Below, one piece after another: positions 30,816-42,420 of a DNA stretch of 64,000 nt (position 1 is the stretch's first letter; each line of letters starts with the position of its first letter). Below the pieces are notes generated by a model. That model did not search any database. It saw only the letters and a list, made by a program, of their open reading frames with translations, and was not told the origin of the DNA. The translations under genes and the position numbers were made by a program. This DNA comes from Aradus depressus (taxonomy: Eukaryota > Arthropoda > Insecta > Hemiptera > Aradidae), in contig OY759217.1 in assembly GCA_963662175.1 (NCBI GenBank), positions 15,378,562 to 15,442,561 of the forward strand. Reading direction: 5' to 3'.

Positions 30816-31110
30816 GGGTTAGGTTAGGTTTTATGACTCATGCCCGGGCTTTAACTACGAGGTCATATCGCCTACTACCAGAGCGCTCTTTCCTCACTCT
30901 GGTGGACATGAGCCCGACTCAACTGTGGGAGTCCTAAATTTTGCCAACCCTAAATTTTTATTCACCATCGCTTAACGTCCCATCCGAAGGACGGCGTGCT
31001 TAAGTTTATTTTACCTCCCACATAAAATAAACTAAGGGCCTCGATCGGGTTTCGAACCCACGATCTTGAGCTCAGTAAACAAGCACGCATACCACTGAGC
31101 TACCGGCGCC
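30816..31110 (-). mobile_element. tRNA-derived SINE with internal deletion
   Basis: Same family as 25964-26313. A segment of about 55 bp in the body (the CAGGTACTCGTTAAAGA part) is deleted. The 3' tail is GGTTAGGTTAGG on the plus strand. The head with A and B boxes is present (GGGTTCGAAACC). Confidence 0.9.
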
Positions 31111-31350
31111 GTAATAGATAAACTGACCGATGCATCGCGATGGAACAAAAATAATTAAAATTTTACCCCGCACGTGAAAACAAACTTCCTGGTTATGGCA
31201 TAAATGTTCAACATGTATGTCGAAAAAAACAGTTGATTTTCGATGGTGATTTCGAAAACATGCCTGGTTCGAAGCAATGGTACTTCAGTGTTCGTCAGTG
31301 TTTATTTACCTGTTTCTAAGACATCGTTATAGGAAAAGTGCTTAATAGTT

Positions 31351-31653
31351 AGTTTATTTTAGGCCCTTAGTTTATTTTGAGGCCCTTAGTTTATTTTATC
31401 TGGGAGGTAAAATAAACTTAAGCATGCCATCCTTCGGATGGGACGTTAAGCGACGGTCCTGAGCCTGTACGATGTCAGGTACTCGTTAAAGACCCCTACC
31501 CTAGGTGAATAAAAATTTAGGGTAGGCAAAATTTAGGACTCCCACAGTAGAGTCGGGCTCATGTCCACCAGAGTGACGAAAGAGCGCTCTGGTAGTAGGC
31601 GATATGACCTCGTAGTTAAAGCCCGGGCATGAGTCATAAAACCTAACCTAAGC
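31351..31653 (+). mobile_element. tRNA-derived SINE, 5'-truncated
   Basis: Body and tail of the family in plus orientation ending CATAAAACCTAACCTAA. The tRNA head is missing and replaced by a short tandem of TTTATTTTxAGGCCCTTAG. Confidence 0.88.
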
Positions 31654-32556
31654 TTAATAGTTATTATACCGCCACAAATTAAGTAAATAATTGAGTTTTC
31701 ACTGTCAGCCAATCGACCGTCTAAACACTCCATTAGGAAGGAAGCACGGATCTATCAATGTACATTCTATTCTGAAATAGGGTCACTTACTGACAGTGTC
31801 TAGTCTCCATTAATTGTCTCTAGTCTCTATTGATTGTTTGCCGTTCTTATAAAACCTGTCTTATAAAAACAGTGTATCACAATTAATAAATATAGAATAT
31901 ACAAGAATTTATGTTTTATTTGTTGCTAGATGGAATTCCGCACAACTTCTAATTATTTAATTACTTTTTATTTATTTAATGAGAATATTAAAGGAATTGG
32001 AATAAGAAAACAAACATATATCAAACAGATGTTATTTACACAGGATGTTGAATTACAAGGAGCGCCTAGAATTGCTTTAAAGCCATGACGGTTTAGTATC
32101 CTCTTATGTGGAAGGAACACAATAAGTGAAGGTATTACCACGTATTAATTTTTTTGTCTTGTCCCTGTCTCAGCCAGTTCTCAATGGATGAATACTGGAA
32201 GAGGGTCATTATTTCTGCAAAAATGTGTAGTCAGTAATTTTATTCTCTTTCCGGCACAATTTGTACTTGTTAAGATAAATAAAAAAGTGATTTATCCGAG
32301 AAATTACAATTTCCTAAATTTTTTTTCACTCATTAACACCTGATTCTAAACTTTTTCAGCATTAACAGACTAAACTTAATTATATTTTTTCTTCATTACT
32401 CTCTTTAGGGGACGGCTCATTCTGAATGTGCTTTAGATTCGTGTTATCATCTTCAGTTAGCGCTCCCCGGGACATGAAACTTTGTTTTTCGTTTCCTGAA
32501 AATTTTCAGTTTAGGACTCTCATCGTTTTTCCCGTGGACTCCCCTTATATTATCAC
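31654..32556. other. Intergenic region
   Basis: No gene recognised. Confidence 0.5.
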
Positions 32557-32558
32557 TA

Positions 32559-33436
32559 CAGTGGAATCCGCTTATTAGCAATTCGCTTAATAGGAATATC
32601 CGCACATTAGCATCAAAACACGCTGGAACGGACCGGATCGGCAAAATACAGTGAGTTTTGTCCGCTTATTAGCAATGAATGTCCGGTTTAAGGGTTCAAT
32701 TATGAACGCAGAATGAGGTTTCGAGATAGGAAAATAGGATGTTTCTCGGAAGGTCGGTATTCGGGGAAAAATAACACTTGCGTAAACAGTTTTAGTTTCT
32801 GACTATTCTCTGAAAAACGGAAAGGAGTAAAGCCATAATTACATAATTCTCAGAAGACTTTGATTTTTGAACCAAACCCCCGCGAGTTTTAAACAGTAAG
32901 CTATTCAGTTGTACTCGGGTCATTGTGGAGTGAGTGTTGTTTGTTAAAAAGGTGCGATGAGTCACAAACGACGCGATCTTTCCTTGTCGGAAAAAATTGA
33001 CATTTTAAAATCGTATGATGCCCTGCCTAAAATGACGCAACGAGAGGCTGCAGAACTAGCTTTGCTAAGAAGAGGCGTCCAACATTATGGTCAGACCTTT
33101 GCCGATCATTATAGATACAAGGGTTACATTCGAAACATGCTTTCGAACGATCTAAGGCAAAGTAAAATTATAATTTACTGTAAATATGTACATAATACAT
33201 ATTATGTTTCTTTATTGACGATTTTTTGACCTACTTTGTTCGTATTATGTACTTCGATTTTTTAAATACATTTCATGGGATAATTTTCATGCCTACCTAA
33301 TTTTTATATTTTTCTTTCTCTCTCTCTCTCTCCCCTCCCCCCCCCCCCCCCCCCCCAATCCGTTTATTAGAATCATCCGTTTATTAGGTTCAAAGTACGG
33401 TAGTCCCGATGTGATTCTAATAAGCGGATTCCACTG
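32559..33436 (+). mobile_element. Pogo/Tigger-type DNA transposon, internally deleted
   Basis: The ends are perfect 20-bp inverted repeats (CAGTGGAATCCGCTTATTAG), flanked by TA at 32557-32558 and 33437-33438, as expected for Tc1/mariner-pogo elements. Further ATTAG-containing subterminal motifs follow inward at both ends. At 878 bp it is far shorter than an autonomous Tigger (about 2-3 kb). A poly-C run lies near 33335. Confidence 0.92.
32957..33229 (+). pseudogene. Truncated Tigger transposase (psq helix-turn-helix start)
   Basis: A frame of 90 codons opens with MSHKRRDLSLSEKIDILKSYD and continues KMTQREAAELA, the psq-type DNA-binding start of pogo/Tigger transposases. Similarity stops after about 40 residues and the rest is non-homologous. 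The CENP-B half and the DDE domain are missing. Confidence 0.8.
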
Positions 33437-33759
33437 TATTTGATTTTTCACCACTATTTTATTATAATTTTAATTTATTTTATATATATCTTTATTGTTA
33501 TTTATTTAGTTACTTTAAATATAAGAGAAGCTTCTGATTTTAATTTTCTCATGCTATCAGTAATCATTTTATTTATAAAATTTTCAGAACAAACAAGCAA
33601 TAAAGACATGATGATTTCCTGATTGAAAGTCCAACTGCTTCCTTATCTATCTGATGTTCCTTTATGAATGGTCAACACTCAGCGAACATGGCTTAGTTTG
33701 TAACTACATCTGACAATGGTATCGGTAAGTTTATGTATCAATTTCTTGTAGAATAGATA

Positions 33760-33763
<4 letters not shown>

Positions 33764-33826
<63 letters not shown>
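33764..33826. repeat. Poly(A) tract of about 60 bases
   Basis: Uninterrupted A run; a minus-strand poly-phenylalanine frame over it is meaningless. It could be the tail of a retroposed sequence lying to the left, although no source was recognised. Confidence 0.9.
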
Positions 33827-33830
<4 letters not shown>

Positions 33831-34465
33831 GACTGTTTGACATGTTGAAAATAGAAGTATAGTAGAATTGGATGCTAAATTCGCCAGGAACCAATGGGGG
33901 AGGGGTAGGAGGAAGGAGAGGAGGAATGTCTGTTTGGACTATATCTGTCTGGTATGACCGAGAGAGGCAGGTCACTCTATAATAAGACCATCTCACTTCT
34001 ATATTAGGTAGCAGATAGAGTGGCTCCTCGGGACTATCTTTAGGTAGCCACTCACATACTACCCTCCCCCCACTCTCCCTTTTCTACACCACTTCCGCTT
34101 CCTCCATTCCAATCCACCAACCCATCCCAACACCATGTCTCAGCCTATCTATCTATTAATAAGTTTGACTAAAATCTTACTGAAAAATAATAGTTAACTG
34201 CAAAGATATCAATAGAGGGGTGGATCTTCACAAATACTAGAAGTTGGTAGAAAATATATATATTTTTTTTCACTTTAAACTATATTTTTTTCCTAACACT
34301 TCTGTAACGATCACTCATTTAAATATGTAAATTGTTATTTGTTGTATTCTCACTGTGTACAACTTATTCACAGAAAATCAGTGAGGTCAAGAAAGCTTTG
34401 ACATGAAAGACCAAAATAAAAATAAATAAAATTAACGATTGACGAAAATTGTTAATTTTCATTTT
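33827..34465. other. Intergenic region
   Basis: No gene recognised. Confidence 0.5.
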
Positions 34466-34620
34466 TTTAGTTCCCCAGGTATACAAAGTATAGGGAAAGT
34501 TATTTAATCAGTCAGCAATTCGATGTTGTTTCATTTTTTCCGACTCCCTGAAATGAAAATAAATGTCTATGCGTGTGTCTGTGTACACGTTAACTCCTTG
34601 ATAACACCAGTATTATTCCT
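34466..34620 (+). repeat. Dispersed family D, partial copy
   Basis: Begins TTCCCCAGGTATACAAAGTATAGGG and includes the GTCTGTGTACACGTTAACTCC segment seen in the other family D copies. Confidence 0.6.
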
Positions 34621-34634
34621 GTTCAGCTCTGAGT

Positions 34635-35257
34635 CAGTGTTGCCAGATTCTTGACTACAACATATCGTATCGAGATATCGAAAATTATCGTACGGTGAAA
34701 AATGAAATTATCGTACGTTTTATCGTACATTTTTTTTTAAATCGTACAAAAAAATCGTAATAAATGATTATACAACTTTCTTATTAAAATTAAAAATTAA
34801 AAAAATCATGTTTAATCGTAGACTATATTAACTTTGTTTATTTCAATAATAATTCTTACAAATCAAACAAATCTCGTTGCAATATTATTGCATTTCGTGC
34901 TAACTTTTAATTAAAATCTCTCATTATTAAATTATTAATCTCTCTTAATCTCACTTTTAGTTCCGTATTACAAAAAACGTTTTCACATGGAATATTGAAT
35001 AAATGTATAAATATTTAAAAACAGATCTTATAAAAATAATACTTTAAATAGAATAATTTTATACGACCACAGTTTCGGAAATTTTGAAATGGTTTGAATT
35101 TGAATAAAGTAAAAATTTTTATTTTTTATCGTACAATATCGTAATTTTTTTGTTATTATCGTACAAAAATTGTACGATAATCGTATATCGTACATTTTCC
35201 TAATTTTGCTTGAATTATCGTACATGTACGATAATTATCGTACGTCTGGCAACACTG
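34635..35257. mobile_element. hAT-type MITE
   Basis: The ends are CAGTGTTGCCAGA and its exact reverse complement, flanked by a perfect 8-bp duplication CTCTGAGT at 34627-34634 and 35258-35265. Both are hAT-superfamily hallmarks. Both subterminal regions are packed with TATCGTAC / GTACGATA motifs. There is no transposase frame; a faint minus-strand similarity to a hAT C-terminal region near 34960-35010 is too weak to annotate. Confidence 0.93.
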
Positions 35258-35265
35258 CTCTGAGT

Positions 35266-35784
35266 AAAGCTAGCGTTGAGTTTCAGAACAAAAAATTAGT
35301 AAAAATAAAATTGTTAGTCTAGAGATGAACAGGGATAAGGGAAGAAGGGTGAACCGAGATTTAGGAGGATGTAAAGGAACTCCTCCCCCACTCTCCTCTA
35401 CAGCACAAGATCCATTGACAAATGAAACATAACGAAAGGATAGTGGAGAGACTGTGCATTACCAAACCTGCATATTTACATGTTTGTCAATAGAGAAGTT
35501 ACGTAAAGGACCCACCTTGGGTCGTGATATTCTGCTCCGGTAACCCGGGCAATGGCAGCTCATAGTACATAGCTCAGGATACAGAGAGACTGATTACGTC
35601 CTATACAGGTAAATATTATCACAGATTTCCTTACTTACCAGTAAGTCTACTTTCCACTATTTTCAAATAGTACACGCTTAATGACCAGTCCAAAAGAAGA
35701 CTTGACAAACTCAAAATGTGAAGAGAAAACACACAACTGTATTTATTATATAACTGATAAAAATCACCTTAATTCAAAATCTAT
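35266..35784. other. Intergenic region
   Basis: No gene recognised. Confidence 0.5.
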
Positions 35785-36060
35785 CTATCGTGGCGCTACA
35801 ACCCGGTGACGGGTCCTGGTCTCCTCCACCAACAGCCGCAAATTGTCTCGATCCCGTGCGGCTGCCATCCAGTTCCTGATGCGGAATATGTTTCGGGCAT
35901 CTTCTGCCACACCATCTGCCCATCTCAGGTTAGGTCTCCCTCGCCGTCTTACTCCATGAATGGGCTCCATTAGCAGCTTCTTCGGCATTTCCTCAGTTTC
36001 CATCCTGGCGACATGCCCAGTAAAAAATAAGTGATTCACAGTGTAACTCCCTACACTGTT
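35785..36060 (-). pseudogene. LINE ORF2 C-terminal fragment
   Basis: The minus-strand frame has FFTGHVARMETEEMPKKLL, then RRRGRPNLRWADGV, RNWMAAARDRDNLRLLV and a stop. This order (GHVxRM, RGRPxxRW, RNWxxxARDR) is the C-terminal signature of one large group of LINE reverse transcriptases. The 3' flank starts with an ATAG simple repeat, the likely LINE tail. Everything upstream is missing. Confidence 0.82.
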
Positions 36061-36129
36061 TCCGTCAGTTGTAAGCCTTCCACTCAGAATCAGTGAAATT
36101 GAAAAACAACTGATGTGACGTGTAGGCAA

Positions 36130-37194
36130 ACTGAAAATTCAGTAGTTTATACTGATTCAATCATTGTATCTGCTGTGAGGTAAATCAGTGATATATAATT
36201 GAGACATCAGAGAATATTACCTTAAAAAATCAGTGGCTATTGTCTACAAAATCAGCGAATTCTTTATTAAATCGTATCCACGCCTGAAATCCGCATAGTT
36301 TTTCCCAAATAGTTTTCAAATAGAAAAAACAAAAAACTAGTTGTTTCTGAGAATTTAAAATGTTTCCAATGATTTAAGAATTTCAAGATGATCATATTGT
36401 GAGTCACAAGAAATTCAAACAAGACAAAATATCACTGATTTCCCCAGTTAAATGGGACCCCGCTTTCTGACACATCAGTCAGCTCCAGTTATCCCAGAGG
36501 CCTTTTTACTGATTCACTCACTGACTTTAAATTAATTAATTAATATATTCTCATGTAGCTAGTTATTATAAATTATACACACACACGATGTTTACACATA
36601 ACTATGAGAGTACTAATTCGACTCACACGTGTTTTTTTTTAAAGCAAAACTCGTTCTCGTAAAAAGGAAGGAAGGTCAAGTTCGTTAACCAGAATAATTA
36701 GACCATTGAAGAAGGGGGGGGGGGGGGGGGGGGGAGAGGGGGCAACGTTTAAAAAAAATCTCAGTTTTGCGTTACGCTTTTGATCGAGTCATTTTTGGAC
36801 CGAAGTAGATTATGTAAAATGTTTTCTTTAATTTGAGAGAACTTTTGTATGTCCGTTAGGTGCCAAGAATAATGGAAATATGAATACTTCATACAGAAAA
36901 AAATATATATATGTATAAATAAAAAATATAAGCAATGTAAACTTCATTTTAAAGACTCCAGAAAGACGATCAAATTTTGTTTAATTTTTTTGATAAATCT
37001 CATAATAAAATATAGTATTATATCTTTATTATTTTAATAACATTTTATTTTATTTATTTATTTACATGGAGAATGTCACATAAGCATCATGACGGCAAAA
37101 TTAGTACTACCATTAATGATTTCTGCTGGTGAGATGACTGCACTGCAGAGGTGCGTGGCGTTTAGAAGCGCAGCCAGGTTACATCCCGAGCAAG
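36130..37194. other. Intergenic region
   Basis: Contains a poly-G run near 36713-36735 and AC/TA simple repeats; no gene recognised. Confidence 0.5.
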
Positions 37195-37605
37195 TCACGC
37201 TGCCATGTTTGTTTGACTCGGCGAGGTGGGTTTGTTGGGCAGGGTATTTGAAGATAGTGTTTGAATGAGAGGATTGGCGTGACTGGCGAGTTTGGCGTGG
37301 AAATTTGTGTATCTCTCAGTTACAACTGTGGAAACGAATGGCACTTGTATGTCGTTATGAAGAGTGTTGTTAGTGACGTAGAATGGTGCGTTAGTGATGT
37401 GCCGTAAGATGATGGACTGTATGGCTTGGATCCGGTTCAAATTTGACCGCCGCAGATCCCCAGAGCTGCAAGCCGTACGTCCATATCGGCTTGAGAAGCG
37501 AATTGTAAATGGTGAGTTTTTTAGTCAATGAGAGTGATGATCGTCGTCCAATTAATGATTTGAGTAGTTCGAAGCGTCTTTTTATTTCTGTTCGTTTTAG
37601 TCTGA
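37195..37605 (-). pseudogene. Jockey-like LINE reverse transcriptase 3' part
   Basis: The minus strand reads LTIYNSLLKPIWTYGLQLWGSA, then, after a one-base phase change near 37440, NRIQAIQSIILRHITNAPFYVTN and NDIQVPFVSTVV. This is the jockey-clade region C-terminal to the RT core. The zinc-knuckle tail and all upstream parts are missing. Confidence 0.85.
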
Positions 37606-38546
37606 TGTGATATTTTAATAAAATAAAAAATCAATATTAAAGACATCGGTGAATCAAATGTATTTCCCCAGCGCTGTTAATAACTTCATTTTGGCTGAAA
37701 ATCGATATGTGTTGGGGAAGTAAGAAATGTGGGTCTGTTGAACACGTTAACTCCCAAAGAAATGAACATTTCCACATGAATTTTATATGTGGGTCCAGAG
37801 CCCTAATGACAATCCTAATCCTACCATGTATCTATCGATGTGCATTATGGAATGGATATCAGAATGTCTGTTTCAAGGGTACCAAGTTCATGCAAGCTTT
37901 ACAAAGTTTTCTCAAGTCCCTGAACTGCCACTTTCTCAGACATATATTCTCCTTGACACACAACCAGAGCTTCCAACTCCGAAATCTCGGGATATCGATA
38001 GATACCGGGATTATTTTGAATCGAGGTTACTTAATACATACCAACATTTTTTTTTTAATCAGTGTTTTATTAACAAATCTTGTTACAACTAACATCGGAA
38101 AGTGAAGTTGCTTTGCGACTATGGAGAAAGGTACTCTATTAACAAAATGATTTTTTTGATTATTCAAAATACTAAAAAGAAAATAAACCCTTTAGAGAAA
38201 CCAAAAGAAATATAAAATTCTGGCACTGTTTGTGTATTTTCTACCCCTAATCTCGAAATAATTCTCGGAATCAGAAATATATAATTCCGATCCTGATTAC
38301 CTCTCAAAACCTTGGGTGGCCTTTCAGCAGACATTTAGCCATCCACTCCACAATACACATTAGTTGATACATGTTGTATATAGTGCATAGATAAAACTGT
38401 GCCTCCTCCATTGGGGCTGAATGAAACTAACAAACATTTCAACTAAAATAACAAATAGGAATAGAAAGGTTCCTTTTGATCCCAATGGATACTTGGTAAA
38501 GTTGAAAAGACGTTTAAACACTTTTACCACCAGTTTTACGGGAAAA
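37606..38546. other. Region without a recognised gene
   Basis: Two overlapping open frames (37707-38105 and 37787-38092) have no recognised similarity. Confidence 0.4.
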
Positions 38547-38832
38547 GAGAGCATTGCTCACCCAGAGTCCATATACCAAAGGAGTGTATTGCTTTTCCCG
38601 AGTCCATATACCAGAGGAGAGTCATTATTGCCCATCCAACGCCCATATACCAAAGGAGAGCATTGCTCACCCAGAGTCCATATACCAAAGGAGAGCATTG
38701 CTCACCCAGAGTCCATATACCAAAGGAGAGTGAGTATTGCCCATCCAACGCCCATATACCAAAGGAGAGCATTGTTCATCCAGAGCCCATACACCAAGGA
38801 AAGTATTTCTCATCCAAGCTCATATACCAAAG
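38547..38832. repeat. 35-37 bp tandem repeat, about 8 copies
   Basis: The units are GAGAGCATTGCTCACCC..CCATATACCAAAG, with an alternating longer variant containing GTATTGCCCATCCAACG. Short frames on both strands follow from the repeat. Confidence 0.9.
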
Positions 38833-40085
38833 GGCTAGGGACAAAAATATATTACAATGTTTTGCCCTAAATACAATTTTCGCCCCAATTCAACATTTTG
38901 ATTGATAAGAAAGTTGTGTCCGTTTTCAGAGGTCATTCCTTAGATGAAATTTGTTTTAATATCTTCGCTCACATTTCCGCAGTAACTAACATGGAAGCTT
39001 GCATAAGAAACAAGCACCTCCTGTTACGTCCACTTAACACATATTCCTTACTCACTTGACAAGGGACAAGCAAAACTCATCTAAAACTTCGAAGAATCGA
39101 AAACAGTGTTCTACATTTAGGAGTGGGCGTATCTTGGTTTGTTCGGATTCAGCACAGTTCATCTCGTAGCCGACTCCCAGACATAGAGGCCTTAGTCAGC
39201 TAGCTGACGAAAGTCTAGTCTGAATACAATTATTTTTCTATAAATATTTTTGGTGTCCGCGATTTCCATTCGTCGAAAAGATGTTTCGATCCACTATTAG
39301 CTTAGTCCCTTTGAAAATATCTATTCTTCACAAATATCTATTCATTATAAGATGGCTTCTCATTTTAAAACGAAGAAAGATGTACTAAGTGTAAAAGTTG
39401 AAAAGACTGCTATGAAAATACCGATTAAAATTTCGCTATGAGAACCCCCACTTGGTGCTCTCATGGGTATTCAAAACATTCGTTAAACATTCTCCTCTCA
39501 TGGTTGCAGTTGCGACTGTATTTTATTTAAAAAAAGATAACTAATCCCGAAATCCCGATATTTTTGAACTTCTAACCCTGGTATTGAAATAGGCCTGGAT
39601 TGCAGAAATGGACTGGAAGGTGGACCAAGAGGTGTGTTGCTGGGGCGTGTTGCAAACAGTTAGCAAGAAGCCCTTTCTGTGGGTGGGTTGTTGGTTGTCT
39701 GTTGCCTACGTTAGTTTCCTAAGAGAGGTGTACAGTTACACCACCAGAGTGTGTGTTCATCAGCGGGAGGCTGCTTTCAACACAGACCTCCAGATTGTCT
39801 GCTCCATCCCTTGCATCTGTCAGCTCAGGGAGTGGCCGCTCGCATCCCATCAGGGGGAGACCTGTACTAACTGAACACACAACTAACAGAGCCAAAACGT
39901 CTATCTTTGTCCGATTTTGTCACCTGATTTTACAAACATTTTTGTCATATAAATCGCCAAATAAAAGCGTTACGCATTTGGTTACTGATGATAGCATGAC
40001 TTTTGGTGACTTCAGCACTTCCACATCCCTAGATTTAAATATCCTTTGACGTTTCAAATAGCGACTTCAAGATTTATTTTTCATG
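38833..40085. other. Region without a recognised gene
   Basis: The frame at 39608-39874 is of ordinary composition but unrecognised. Confidence 0.4.
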
Positions 40086-40580
40086 GAGTTGTTTATATTT
40101 TCAATTTTTTACTTCACCAGTTTTACGTAGTGTATGGGGAAGTTATGTATTCGATCAAAAATTCGATGCGGAGTTTTCAACGCAATTTCATGTTTTCCGA
40201 CCCCTGACTTAAAAAAAAATGCTGTCTATGTGTGTGTCTGTGAACACGATAACTCCCGATAGAATTATTGTATCGACACAAAATTTTGTATGTGATTCCA
40301 GAAACTCATAAGGACGTCACATATTGATTTTCAGTCAAATCGGGCATAGAGCAGGGGGATTAGAGGGGGAGCTCAACTCAAATGTATGATGTAACTAATG
40401 TATCGACACACAATTTATTATGCGCATTCCGAAGCCACTATATAAGTCAAATATTGAGTTTTAGCTCAAATTGTCGATTGGCTTTGGAGAGAGAGCGAAA
40501 AAATAATTCATTAATTTGTGCTGGGGAAGTACATAGTTGGTGATTTAGCGACGACTTTTTACCGGATTTTCACCTCCTTC
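40086..40580 (+). repeat. Dispersed family D copy
   Basis: Contains the family core GATAACTCCCGAT...TATCGACACAAAATTT twice, about 150 bp apart, and ends near GGGGAAGTACATAG. Confidence 0.7.
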
Positions 40581-41720
40581 CCCCTAACTCCGGATTGAAC
40601 ACAATCTAACATTGGTACAATTGTTTTACCGGTCCATTTATTATATTATTAGTTAATTTACTTTTATTTATGATTTCCTTCCGTCAATTATGATCAGTCC
40701 ATAGAGCAAGTGTAATTAATAACATGTTCCAGGTCATCGCACTCCACATTATTAATGGACAATAAAATATACTAACCTTCATTAGTGTATTAACTTATTC
40801 CTACTGTGATAAAAATAATAATAAAAAACTATTAAAGTGACTATAATTAAAGAATTATAGTGGACTATTTATGTCCCAAATGGGTCGCATCGTTAGTAAA
40901 GGTCACTGTATGATAATCCGATTCAATAATGTCCATGGATCAAGTGGATTATAGAGTGTAAATGAGGGATTAACATTCTGTTGGCCGGCCAAGGTTGAAT
41001 GGGACTCCATTAGCATCGCATCAAGTTTATAAGTCATCGTGGTATCTACAGGTTGTGAAGGCGTTCTGACACAATCCGGTATTTGACAAAAAAAAAATTG
41101 CCTTTAAGTTCGCAGTTTGTCTCGAAATCAACAGTAATCCTTAATTTGTATATCGATACAGTAGTTCAGAAGTTTCACCCTTTTTCATATTCTGAACTCG
41201 GATAACTGAAAATACAAAATTGAGAGCTTAATATGTACATAACCTGTTATAGAATTTTCATTTTTTCCCAAATGTTTAGTTTGAGACACACGATAATAGT
41301 ACTGATCTATGAATTTGATGTTGTTTCATAAATGTAGTTGCATTCCAATAATATGAAACGAAAACAAGAAGTTCAGAAGCTACTTTTTAAGAAGTGAACG
41401 AAACTTTCAAATGCGTTTTCTCAAAAATCAATAATTCTGAGATGTCCTACTTCTGAACTACTGTATCGATATACCTTAAATTATTCGGTTTGGTGACGTC
41501 AAATCTGACAATCGCTTCTTCAGTCACTTCTTATAGAGGAAGAAATCTTATACTTGGAACGTACGAGTATTCCCCCATTTAGGTGACCATGAATTATATT
41601 AAAATTTTGTCAGATTAGTAGAATGATTCACAGTTTATTAGTTGCAAGTCTTATATCACAATGTGCAAAAAGAGAGGACAATATAAAAGTTAATATAATC
41701 TTTGTTTTTATTTATTATTT
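40581..41720. other. Intergenic region
   Basis: No gene recognised. Confidence 0.5.
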
Positions 41721-42420
41721 CCCCAGCTATACGAATTATATTATTATATATTATATAAGTTATGTAATATGTCAAAAATTATATGCAGAGTTTTCATTGG
41801 AATTTCATGTTTTACGACCCAAAACTCCAAAAAAGAAAAACAAAATCTGTCTGTTTGTGAACAGGATAACTCCCGATTGAATGAATGTACCGACACAAAA
41901 TTTTATATGTATATCCAGAACTCTCTATTTTCAGCCAAATCGATGAAAGGGATTGGTGGATTAGGGGGGAGGCTATACACAAAAACTCTAATAGCTGCCG
42001 ATAGAATGAATGTATCAACACGAAATTTTATATATGAAAACTCTATAGTCTATAAGGACGACACTTATTAATTTTCAGAGGAATAGGCAGAAGGGAAGGG
42101 GAGATCAGAGGGGGCCTCGACTTCAAAATCTCAGTAACTGCCGATGTAATGAACGCATGGACATGGTAGTTCATATGTTCATCCACTGAGGACATAACCT
42201 ATCAAATTTCAGCGATAGTGGCCTAAGGAAAGGGGGGTTTCAGGGGAGGGGGCTCAACTTAAAAACCCTAATAACTAAATGTATCGACATAAAGTTTAGT
42301 ATGAGGATTTAGGAGCCGCTATGTAAGTCAAATATTGAATATTAGCTCAAATGGTCGACTGGTTTTTGAGGTGGAGCGAAAAATAATTGATTAATTCGCT
42401 CCTGGTATAAACAAAGAACT
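41721..42420 (+). repeat. Dispersed family D copy, with internal subrepeats
   Basis: Begins TTCCCCAGCTATACGAA. The core (AACTGCCGATAGAATGAATGTATC-like) recurs about four times at 130-150 bp spacing. Confidence 0.72.

Noticed and set aside
33763..33996. Poly-phenylalanine frame
   Set aside because: Translation of a poly(A) tract.
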